A stretch of 64,000 nucleotides of DNA. Origin: Vitis vinifera (taxonomy: Eukaryota > Streptophyta > Magnoliopsida > Vitales > Vitaceae). Within the stretch, counting starts at the first letter, position 1, and the number at the start of each line of letters is the position of its first letter. A model generated the notes under the pieces. That model did not search any database, was not told where the DNA came from, and saw only the letters and a list, made by a program, of their open reading frames with translations. A program made the translations under genes and the position numbers. Where the stretch lies: the NCBI RefSeq assembly GCF_030704535.1, contig NC_081811.1, positions 3,488,501-3,552,500 of the forward strand, written 5' to 3'. Positions 53,683 through 64,000 of this stretch are shown one piece after another.

Positions 53683-56600
53683 GGGTTGTGTGGACCCCGC
53701 ATTTCGGGCACTCGAACGCGTTTCCCACTCGATGGTGAAACTCGATTTTTATTTGAAAATATTGAATTTTATTTATTCAAAAATGACTTGGAGTCGCCAC
53801 TTATTTTTGTTTTATTTTTAAAGGGTAAACAAAATAATAAAGAAAAACCCTAAGTATGACTCCTTATTTTGGAAAAGGTGATCTACGAAAAACCGGATCG
53901 GGTTCGGGGGTCAGGTTACTTATCGGGAAGGTACGATAAAGACCGTAGCACCCCTCTAAGTCCCTAAAGTCGGATCTCTACTAATGAGATGAAGCTAACG
54001 TGGCAATCAATAAGAAAATCAATGAACACTTAAATCGATCATGCACAATAGGGTGATCAGAATATGCAAATAGAATGATCAGAACGAGAATGAGTGCATA
54101 CCTGGACCTCCAGTCACCCATGCGCTATCAATGAAATAGAGTTAGTGCGCAATGAATATTAAAATATAGCACATGTGTCACTAAACCAAGTAATAAGCCA
54201 TCAAATGTCACACTTCAATTCACTCAAATTCATTTTCAGAATTTTGATGTGGGGCCCCCACCAAAGCCCGTTTATTTTGCATGAATCAATTCCATAAATT
54301 CCATCACTTGGAATTACGGAATTTAATTCTTACTTATTTAAAAAAAACATTTTAAAAACAAAGAAAATGCAAAAGTGGCTTGCCGGAAGGAAAATGGCAA
54401 CCAAATTTTATTGAAAATGGGATTTCGGTATCCAAAAATTCTAAGGATGAAAGCTTTGGAGACTTGAAGTTATTTAAAAACCGGAATTTAGGAAATTATT
54501 TACAAAATGAAGTTTGGGAAAATCTTTTTCAAATTCAAAGAGAATTGGAGAAAAGGAAACTGACACGTGGCTCCTGAGTTGCATGCCAAAGGTGGCCATG
54601 CAAAACAGGTCGTGCTTTGAGGAAAGAGAATAGGCCTGGGGTGCAAATGAACTGGCCACTGAACCACAGTATTGAACACGCAACTGCAGGTGATCAACTT
54701 GTTGGCTGAGATAAACCATTGATGTCAAAGAGGAATTTCCATTGGAGTTCACGTCCCTCAACATCCCCTTTGAGCTCAGATTATTGAATATTGGGACCCG
54801 CTTTGAGATGATGGACCTCCAGTGGTAAGATAGGAATTTCCCAGCATAGAAATCACCTGTAGAAGTGCTCATCATAGAGGATCCTCCACCAAAGTTGATG
54901 CTCCACCACATGTCACCTGCAGCCAGGGAGTGTACTGAAGCCTGCTAGCGTATCAGACGCACCAAAACCACGACAGTCAATAGCTTAGACAATCTGAATT
55001 TCAGCCAGCATCACCTTATCTCTCGGCTGAATTAGCTATCCCATGTAACTTTCCTCAGTTTCGCTCTTCATGGAACATTCTTGGTGGGCATAGGCTCATA
55101 AGGTTCCATCCTCTTTAAAGTTCCAGATTTTCCGGATCTCATAAGAGAACAACAATAACCACTTTCAGCAGAGGAACGCAACATTCAAGCCCATAAGCTT
55201 TACCCCATCATGGTTCCTTGCCCAAGCGACAAACTCTTGCAAGCAACTTCACAGAAATGAGTTACTGTAAGGACCCACGCGACAGCAAGTACAAAAGAAC
55301 CACTCGCATGTATTACCAATTCTCCTCTGAAATTCCTCAATATCCTATGCACTTCGCATTCGGAGCATACCCAGTGGAGTTGAACGAAGTGAGCTCACAG
55401 TTCCTCATTAAAACCAGGTTCAAAAGCCTCATTATTAACGCGGAACCTCATTGTATACCTTCAGCTTCTGGCGTTTTTCCAAACAGCCATGCGTGTTTAC
55501 TTCGATCACGCTGACGCCTAGAAAGAGTCATCCCCTTGCAGACGTACTAAAAAAAATCCATTGGTGCGCACCGGCAAATGCTTCGAGCATTGAGCTATGT
55601 GTATACAAATCTGACATGGGGAAAATACCGCCACCATCCATGCATATACTAGAAGCAAACAACAGCATCATCGGTGGTCATACATTGACACTTGGCTGTC
55701 AAATCTGAAAGGAAGTCTGAATATGAAGCAGGTTGTTTCCTTATGAGCTTTCCGGTCTTCTCATGCCATGAAGAAGAATTATTTAAATGGTGGTCAGGGG
55801 AATGAGTTCATAGGATGATGAAATAAATGGGTTTGGGGAAGATGAATGAGGAACGGGTTAGATGGCATTGGGCTTGGTGGATGAAGCATGGAAGATGAGA
55901 TAGTGTATGATAGACAGCCATGCACGCATGAGACTCCACGTACGTGACAAGATCGAAGGCAAGCGGGTGATGAGAGAATGATACAAAGGGTAATGGAAAG
56001 TGGTGAAGGAAAGTGGATTCAATGATAAAACGGCTGCAGCAAGGGGCATATTGAGTAAGTGAGAGTGATGACATAGTGCATGGTGGTGTAGAGAGAGAAA
56101 CGGGTATGGGATGTGACCACATGGGTGTATGTGTGAGGGTATGAAATATAGGTGTGGAGACGGGTATGATAGGCAAAAGAGGTGGCCATGCACATGGGAT
56201 GAGTGTGAAGCACGGCCACGGGTAGTGAGAGAAAATGAGTGGTTATGTGTTAAGTATGGGGGGTGATGAACTGTGTATGAAGGTTAGAACAATGGGTTTA
56301 GAGGATGGAGAGAGGAGTGAATGGAGTGGGTGGTTGGACGAGTGGTAAGGCTTAGAGAGATGGTAGTGGGTTTGGAATAGGTGCAAGAGAAGATAATGAA
56401 TGAAGATGAATGAAGAGAGCGTGAGATAGAAGATGGATGTGATGGACAAGAAGGTGGCCACGTGCCTGGAGCTTCGTGTATATGGGTATGGGAGCCATGG
56501 AAAAAGAAATGGTGGGGGTATGCATGAGCATGAAGGTGTGCATGAAGACAAAGACTATGAGATAGATGTCACAAGTGGTAGAGACTGGTGAGATAAAATA

Positions 56601-56989
56601 AGTATGTATAGGGGCATGGTGGGTATGGAACGGGCATGCATGGTGAGAGAAATAAGGTATGGGTAGGGTGGAGTGTGAAAAGCATGTGGTGTAGAGAGAA
56701 GGACATGGTGGGTGCCATGCATGGCCATGCAAGGAGCTGTAATCAACACCTCGTTTTTCACTAGGCTTTTCAGAAACTCCAAGCAAATAATCTGCGTATC
56801 CATTGGCATTGGAACCCATGTTTATATGAAGCTTCTTTGGCTGACCATTTAGCCTTCCGGATTTGATTTTTCATTCACATAATCACCACCCAAGGAGGTC
56901 TTTGTCAACATGACGCAGAGGACCCGTCAAAGCAAGGGCAAAGATAATGTTTCCAGTGAAGATCAGGCCCAGAATCTAGAGTCCAGAGT

Positions 56990-57475
56990 GCTAACATGAT
57001 TACCCATTGAGTTACCCCGTGCCAATATAGTTAATCCAAGGAGAGATGGATTAACCCCAAAAATAACACCGAATTCCACCAACAGGGCTACAAGCTCACT
57101 TGCAATTATGTAGAACCAGATGATACTCATTATAAATCCTCCCAAAACCCACAGAATTAAGAACCTCTGAGGTGGCTGATCAGATACAGTATAACGATAT
57201 GCAAGAATGCCAAGACTACAACCAACTGTTACACCAACAAGATATGCGGCGTTCATGCCTTGAGAACCCACATCGTCTTAGGAATTCCACAAAAATGCAA
57301 GAAGAACAGGAGCCAATGAAGCACTAGCTACAGCATATACCCTTGACCATCTTTCCCCCTCAACTATAGGGATTGTTAACCGCTTTGGCACTGTCAAGGG
57401 CATCTTCACCAGTGAAACAAACTTAGAGACTGAAAACAATGGTTGGTTGTTTTCCATGCCCTCATCAGTCCAGTG
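56990..57475 (-). pseudogene. Captured cation/calcium exchanger (CCX) fragment
   Basis: On -, 57475-57290 reads VKMPLTVPKRLTIPIVEGER, then VYAVASASLAPVLLAFLWN and a stop. The same frame resumes from 57271 with NAAYLVGVTVGCSLGILAY, then GFIMSIIWFYIIASELVALL, VNPSLLGLTILARGN. This is the second half of plant CCX transporters up to the alpha-2 repeat. The expected GNSLGD ion-site motif reads GNSMGN and the similarity ends there. No introns are visible. Truncated at both ends with a stop, so nonfunctional. Confidence 0.75.
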
Positions 57476-58574
57476 ATTTCAAGTAACGGTCATCCACGGG
57501 TCAGGAGCAACCAATATTCCACCAAAAGATGATACACAGATCAAGGTATTTTCACAAATGGAAGTCCACATGAGCAGAGGAGCATAGAAAATGAAAAAGT
57601 TAAAGAGGAAGAAGAAAACAGAGTGAAAATGAGGGACTCCAGGAATTATTAGTCAAAACCTCATTACATGAATGATAAACGGGCGTGAGGCAAATGTGGG
57701 ACAAGCCGAAAGTTCACAATACAACTATCAATCGTCAAACCCGAAGAAGAATACATTTATTTACAGAGGAGAATATGAAGTATCAAAGAGGGACAAAACA
57801 GAGCGTTAGGTGCGCAATAACCATGTTCAACCAAAGCAACCTGTGGCCCTTGATGTCCACAACAAACAACAAACGAATGCACGAAAAGCAACAAGGAAAT
57901 GAAGCAGAACATCAAGAAACGAAAACATATCAAGCTCGAGATAGCTTTACCTGGTAATCCACGATACGATTTCCTTCTGCTCCTCCTTCAGCTATTCTCC
58001 CAAGAAAAGATCTCCTCCAAACTCAGCAACTCCCAGACACCACCTCACCCAAAATATCTATAAAACACTCACTCCAACGACCTATTTCCCAAGAACTCCG
58101 CCACCTCGGCAGCCCCCACTCTCAGAAAATCTCTCTAGCAGCAAAACTTGACTCCTTAGCAAGAAAAACGTCCCTCTAAAAATGACCAGAAAAAAAAAAT
58201 CACCTTCTCCCCAGTTCTCACCCTCACCCAGAAAAAATCCTCTCTACTCCTCCAAAAGAGATGAACTCTCCTCTCACTTTTTCTCTCTCTTCCACCCTGT
58301 AATGCCGATGAAACCAGCAACTTCCCTCTCTGTAGATCTCTCTTCTCTCCTCTCTACCGCCAAACGAGCCCCTCTTTCTCTTTTTCTCTACCGAAAATAA
58401 CCAAACCAAAGCTCTGCCCCCCCCACTCACTCCTGATTTTTCTACCACCTTCCTACCCCACTACTCCGCAGCCTTCCAAAAAGCACTCCTCCAACGGCCA
58501 GACGACCTCCCCATGCAGCTGGTTTTTCTCCCTCAAATAACAGCCAAAATGATTTTTGTTTGATTCCATGATGA

Positions 58575-58648
58575 CACGTGTCAACCCCGGATTGGCCTTC
58601 AAAAGCACTACTCTGATTCCATGATGGCCAATCAGGGATTGACACGTG
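58575..58648. repeat. 23-bp inverted repeat near the right end of the element
   Basis: Arms 58575-58597 and 58626-58648 pair with two mismatches (CACGTGTCAACCCCGGATTG against its complement), loop 28 bp. A 13-bp direct repeat TGATTCCATGATG precedes each arm. Confidence 0.8.
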
Positions 58649-58711
58649 GGTGCTTAGGAGCTGGCTAAAAGCAAACTGCAGAATGACTCCCAAAATGGGG
58701 GTCTACAGGGT

Positions 58712-59239
58712 GACAATTTGATTTTTAACATATTTTAACATTTAATATAGAATGTCACCTTTTTATTTATTTTGTGCTCGTAGGGTGACTCCCTTGTGCA
58801 TCCCAACTAAGGTCTTATCGTCTTATAGCTGTTCTTTTTTAGTAGCATTAGTAAAAGTGATTGTAAGGGAATTGGACCAAAGCTTTCATGGTCTTGCATC
58901 ATTCTTCCTTAACTGGATTCTAACTTGCATGGTCCTTTTTCTACGACGAGTCAAGTGACTCTTGAAATCTCTGGATTACTCCATTTCAAGCCTTGGAATG
59001 TTGGAGTACATGCTACTACAATTCTAGGGATCTTTAAATCTACATAGTGGAAAACTATAACAAATATAAAGCGTAGATTTATGTGTATACAAAAAAAACA
59101 TGTTTGTGATCTAGATATTCCTATATCAATTTCAATCAGTAAAAAGGATCATGTAGATCTCAAAAATCTCGTAATCTTTTATCCAATGGCTCTCTCTTGA
59201 ATCTTGGCACATAAGGATGGTAGAATCTTATTTGTAGGG
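58712..59239. other. Spacer, no feature recognised
   Basis: AT-rich DNA right of the 5 kb element. No gene seen. Confidence 0.4.
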
Positions 59240-62095
59240 ATGGACATTATATTTTATCTCTCTAAAAGAGAGGAGGGCAAAACTCTTAAGCTTTAAACCT
59301 TTAAAAAAGTCTTTAAAGGCTTACTTGCGAGCTTAAGTGACTTAAGCTCATCGGGCTTGAGCCACTTAATCAAGTCCACTGAGTTTTAGTTAATTAATTA
59401 GATCTATTAGGCTCCAATTAATTGATTAGCTCAATCATAAATACCACTCAAAAGCTTTTATGCAACCTTATGTATTAACCAAAATTCCTTTATGCATAGA
59501 TATGAATAAAAAACTCAAATATCTCTTAAATAATGTGTCACCAAGGAATAAGAGTTTGTGTAGAGAGTCTAGGGATGATTGAGACTCATAGGAAAATACT
59601 AGTTCTTTTAAAATCTAATTTTGAAGTTGAGTCAACATCCCACGACAAAGAGTTAATTGCATTCCAATATCATATGATATTAGATTGTGATAAAAAAAAA
59701 CTTATGTCCATTCCCTACTATCAACCACATGAAAGCTCCCCATGAATTGATGTCCATAATTTGACGAAATGGATGTTATCAACCTCTCAAGATTAGTTAT
59801 ACCATATTTGAGTATCAAATCTTCATATTATGTAATCAACTAACATACTTTAACTCTCTAAAAGTATATGTCAAATTCTACTAAACGATTTACTACAACC
59901 ACAAATCTTATGATCACATGCCCTTAGAATCACTTAAAATGATACATTGTCTCAAACCCATAAGATATCATGGTGTTTTTCTTGAGAATATATGTTACTA
60001 CATGCCTTGATAAACATTGACTCAATCCATAACAATTATATGACTACCTTAAGATCTTACTTATAGGCCAAAACTACTTTAAACCTTATCACTATTTCAA
60101 TATTCTCTTAAGGTTGAGAGTTCGTGCAACGTAGTAGTTTGGTGATGTCATGACTACTTGATAGTCAATATCATAATTAACCATAAGTTTTCTCCAATGT
60201 GTAACCAAATATAATAGTGCACACATCATAAAAACTTCATCTTGATAACCAAGATAAGTCACTCATTTAATTAAAAGGTAGTGCTCTACAACATTTATTA
60301 AATTACCTAAGTGCATGAACTAACAATGAACTACTCATCAACTTGTAAGGAATCAATGATTTGAATATTTCATACAACTCCTAATACATCAAAGTCATGT
60401 GCAATGTAAATGATGCAAATTTGAATGTTCATCATGGATAATGCATAAATAAGATAATGAAAGAAAAAACTAGAATCATTCATATAAATAACAATGAAAT
60501 TAATTTATTATTACATCATGTCATGTTTTTAAAGGGTTAATATTGACATCTTACATCTAAGCAACAGAAATAATGCTAATTTTATAAATAAATAAAAAAT
60601 TGATCTTTAAGGTTAAAGTATTAACTTTTAGATTTGAATTTTCTAAACCTTGAATTCCAAATGTTGAAGAATCAAATCAATTTGAAAGTCTCGTAGACCC
60701 ATGATCTTCTGCTTGATCACTCTTTCTTCATTTTGGCACACTTCTGGTGGGAATAGAAGAAATGGTGGAGGTTGTGACTTTCTTTCTCTCTAGAGGTGGA
60801 AGACAATTCTATGGAAAAACTATAGAACCCTAACTCTAACCTTAAAGGGGTATTTATAGGGTTCCCCAATGGGTTTAAGTGATTTGAACACATGGGTTTG
60901 TGTCACTTAATATAACCTAAAACGGATTTTAATTGATTAATTAACCCAATATGATCTATTAATTAATTAATTAACTCAATTCGGAGACCTTATTCATTTA
61001 CTCATATGCAATCTTGTATAATTACCAAAAAAATACCTTTATGCACAAAAGTGAACTTAGAGTCAATCCAACTACAAAAAACTATGCCAACAAGGTAGAT
61101 GAACTCAAACGAGGAACATTGGAATCCATATAATAGTACTAACTCCCTTAGAATCCAATTTTAAAGTTGATTCAACATCCCATTACAAATAATCATTTGC
61201 ACTCTAGTACCCTATATAAATAACAACGAGACACTAAGTGCTCGGGTTTATAACTTGTTATTCATTACATTTAGTCTCCCCATGAACCGATGTTCGTAGT
61301 ATAATAAAGTAAAAGTTATTATTCTTTCAAGACTACTTTTACTACTCTTGGGTTACAAATCCTCCTATTATGTATTCAATTGACATGTCTTAGCTCTTAA
61401 AAAAGTTTATGTCAAGTTTCACTTAAAGAACTATTATGATCATAGTTTTCCTGATCACACCTCTTTAGGATCATCCAATGGAACACTTTGTCTTAATCCC
61501 ATGAAATATCATGGTGCCTTTATTAAGAATATCTATTGCTACCAATTTCTATCAACAGTAGCTCAATTCATAAGGAATATATGATCAACTTACAATTTCA
61601 CTTGTAGGTCAAAGCTACTACTAACTTTAACACAAGTTCAATATTCTCTGAAGGTTGAGAAATAGCACAATGAAGCAATTTGGTTAGGGCATGACTACTT
61701 GATAGCCTTAAGTTATGATTCATTGTAGTCCAATGTGTAATCACACACTAATGCACTCACCATGAGAAACCTATTCTAATAGCCAAGATTAGTCATACCT
61801 CCAATAGGAGGTGGTGCACTATAGTCTCTAATGGGTTGCTTAAACCTACGAATCGGTTATGAACAAGTCATCTATTTGCAAGGAACTCATGACTTGAATC
61901 TTTTATATAACTTCTAATGCACCTATATCATGTACAATGCAAGAAATATTAGGCGAGAATGCTCATGAAGTATAATGTATGAAATGAGGATAAACAAAAG
62001 TGTAACTAAAATATCATTAAATAAATAATTAATTTCAAATATATTATATCATGTCATACTTTTAAAGACTATATCCTAATACTTAATCTTAACAA
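59240..62095. repeat. Two diverged direct repeats of about 1.3 kb
   Basis: 59240-60560 and 60770-62095 share words in the same order over their whole length (for example CATGACTACTTGATAG at 60149 and 61696, ATATCATGGTG at 59966 and 61506, CAATATTCTC at 60100 and 61640). They could be two old LTRs in tandem, or a duplicated LTR. No coding between them. Confidence 0.7.
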
Positions 62096-62575
62096 CGACT
62101 TGTTAGTACCACTAATTGAATGTCAACACATAGTTGTACTATCGGCAAACCCAAATAGTGCTAGGAATCAATGAATGACCATGTACTCTTTCCCTTACAT
62201 GATGTCCTAGGTACACTTGCCACTTGACACAAATCCACATGCACAAATGATATGCAAAGAGAGGATTGCATCCCGTTCTTACCTAGCTGGTATCAAGTTT
62301 AAAGCATGCCTACTCTACCATCTCTCAAAGAAAATGGTGTCATTTTTAATCTAAGTAACTCTAAATTACCAATTGGTCTTAGGTCAATAAGTGACTAGTC
62401 AAATATGAAAGAAAATACAGTTTACTTGTGTGTTGCTTTATAATTGAAATATTGCTCTAAGTTGCAAGCTAGTTGTAGAACAACAAGTCACTAGTGGAAT
62501 ATGAAAGAAAATACAACTTACATGTTTGTCCACTTTGTAATTGAATAACCATTGGTGTTCATTCTAACCCTTGTT

Positions 62576-64000
62576 TGTGTAGACCCACATTTTTCTCATG
62601 TATCCTCACTCAATAGGAAACTCATTTTTATTTTGAAAATTTTGATTTTTGTTTTAAAGTTTGAGTCGTCACTTATTTTATTATTTTTTTAGAAGAAAAA
62701 TAAAAAGAAAAAAGAAAAACCTTAAGAGTGACAAGGAAAAAGACAAGTCTACGAACTAGGAATGGCTTTGATGATCAAATCACCTATTAAGAAGGTATCG
62801 AGATAAGCTATAGTATCCTTCTAAACTTGCATACCTACAACCTTTAATAAACAAGTGGAGAAAATTTTGACATTAATGAATTAATTAATAGATATTTTCA
62901 TCAAAATTGTGTGCAAGACAAATATACCAACAAAATATATATAAGAAGAAATAAATATATACAAATAAATTTACAACCAAGCAAGAACTAATGGGCAATG
63001 AATGAGCGGATGAATGAACAAATAAATAAGCATATAACTATCTTGGAAGAATTTTTATGGAAAAAAAGTGAATTAACTAATAAAATTATTTTCTTTTCGA
63101 ATAATGCAATTAATGAACTTTGAATGGCTTATAATTTATGGCTTTGCATGATTGCATGATCATGTCCGTGTGGATAGCGGTGGAAAAGGTGCGGTATATG
63201 GTAGCAGCATGGTGGTGGGCAGACTGTGGGTAATGTGGCCATGGGTGCAGTTGTGAGAGAGAACGATGACTACAATGGAGAAGACCATGATTGTGGCCAT
63301 GGATGAGCAGTGGTGGTGGTGATAAGGCATGTGGATAGTGATTATAGTTACCTTCCCCCATGCACGTGTACCCCGCGCCTCTAGCTACGTGGCAGTACCC
63401 TTGCTGAACCACGTATTACCTCATCCATTACTACCCGAACAACCTTTGAGGCACCCCCGGAGTATTCTATTTGGACCATATGGGCCCACTAAGCGGACCA
63501 CATCTTCCTGACATCCCAAAATCCTTTTTGGTATGTGAGACTATGAGTATCTAACACTAGAGTGACTGATGGGACCCTTCCCATCCTTACGTATACACCA
63601 ATGGACCATCACGCCCAGTCACATACCGTCAACAGGCTAAAACGACGACAAATTATGTCATGACGCACCACTTGACACAACCACCTTGCAATTGTAATGA
63701 TTGCCCTGTCACTTACTGCACAACCATCATTGTAGTATTAGGTCAAGGCGTCAACTCAACACTATAGTGTTTTCTCCCATTGAGTACTATAAAAACCCCA
63801 TTAAAACAAAACTCAGGTATGCAACACTAAGGGTTTTCTCATCTATTCTCTCTCAAAGGGTTCCTACCATTTTCAGTATCTGATTTAGGTTTCGGAGAGT
63901 GTGTTCGGACAGGTTGTCCGAGCATCCTTTGTACAGAGAAAAAGAATGTCCGGTCTTCAGTAGTTGGGCAGAAGCTTTTGTTGTCACAACCAAGGGAGGA
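62576..64000. mobile_element. Second element with a TGTGTAGACCC start, runs off the window
   Basis: Starts TGTGTAGACCCACATTTTTC, then GAGTCGTCACTTATTTTATT, AAAGAAAAACCTTAAGAGTGAC and AAGGTATCGAGATAAG. This follows in order the left 300 bp of the 5 kb element at 53687. A similar purine-rich GTGGTGG region lies at 63170-63330. The right end is not in the window. Confidence 0.5.
63786..63798 (+). promoter_or_regulatory. TATA box of an LTR-like promoter
   Basis: ACTATAAAAACCC followed by a C/T-rich leader (CTCATCTATTCTCTCTC) and GTTCGGACAGGTTGTCCG, a layout I know from grape gypsy LTRs. It may belong to the element starting at 62576 or to one nested in it. Confidence 0.45.

Larger units (their letters stand above)
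53687..58707. mobile_element. 5.0 kb TG...CA-ended element with captured gene DNA
   Basis: Begins TGTGTGGACCCC and ends GGGGGTCTACA, flanked by GGGT on both sides (53683-53686 and 58708-58711). Near the left end it has GACTTGGAGTCGCCAC and a GC-richer block (53880-54000) of the kind shared by many plant elements. The middle carries a captured CCX fragment (about 56990-57475, -). 55800-56720 is a purine-rich stretch. A TATA-like CTATAAAACAC lies at 58070. No pol, integrase or transposase frames. It could be a giant solo LTR, a LARD-like element or a pack-type element. Confidence 0.55.

Noticed and set aside
55808-56819. Overlapping long minus-strand frames (up to 155 codons)
   Set aside because: They lie in a purine-rich stretch, give His/Ser/Pro/Thr-rich low-complexity peptides in several frames at once, and match nothing I know.
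53687-58707. Mutator-type pack element
   Set aside because: The 9-bp flanks do not match (GATGAGGGT against GGGTGACAA) and terminal complementarity is only about 10 bp; left as unclassified.

Overview
The window is nuclear DNA of a woody eudicot, most likely grapevine (Vitis). The basis is GT-AG introns, AT-rich noncoding DNA, dense LINE and LTR debris, and a GH1 tandem array resembling grape beta-glucosidase 11-like genes. The species is my inference; the plant origin is not in doubt.

Layout. 339-4850 is a nested pair of L1-type LINE fragments with recognisable target-site duplications. 5.2-38.3 kb is a head-to-tail array of six GH1 beta-glucosidase copies, all on +, sharing one 13-exon structure. 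Copies 1 (5381-9515), 3 (15699-19886), 5 (28984-32902) and 6 (33838-38221) read as intact genes of 507, 512, 511 and 513 codons. Copy 2 (10523-14755) carries a frameshift and two nonsense codons. Copy 4 (20545 to about 22790) is a scrambled, 3'-truncated pseudogene. A roughly 6 kb repeat-rich gap between copies 4 and 5 holds a Copia RNase H relic, a possible two-exon mini-gene on -, and a 2 kb LTR-like insertion lying in the promoter of copy 5. 39250-52464 on - is a six-exon RING-H2 E3 ligase gene of the RFI2 type, convergent with copy 6. Its introns hold two LINE insertions and an old gag-like relic. 53687-58707 is a 5 kb TG...CA-ended element containing a captured fragment of a cation/calcium exchanger gene. 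59.2-62.1 kb is a diverged direct duplication, and a second element starting like the 5 kb one runs from 62576 off the right edge.

The array enzymes probably enter the secretory pathway (N-terminal signal sequences) and hydrolyse beta-glucosides. Catalytic glutamates are kept in the four intact copies; substrates cannot be read from sequence. The spacers after copies 1, 2, 3 and 5 contain fragments of the RFI2-type gene, which suggests the duplicated unit was 'GH1 gene plus the 3' part of the convergent RING gene'. No tRNA, rRNA, CRISPR array or prokaryotic operon was seen.
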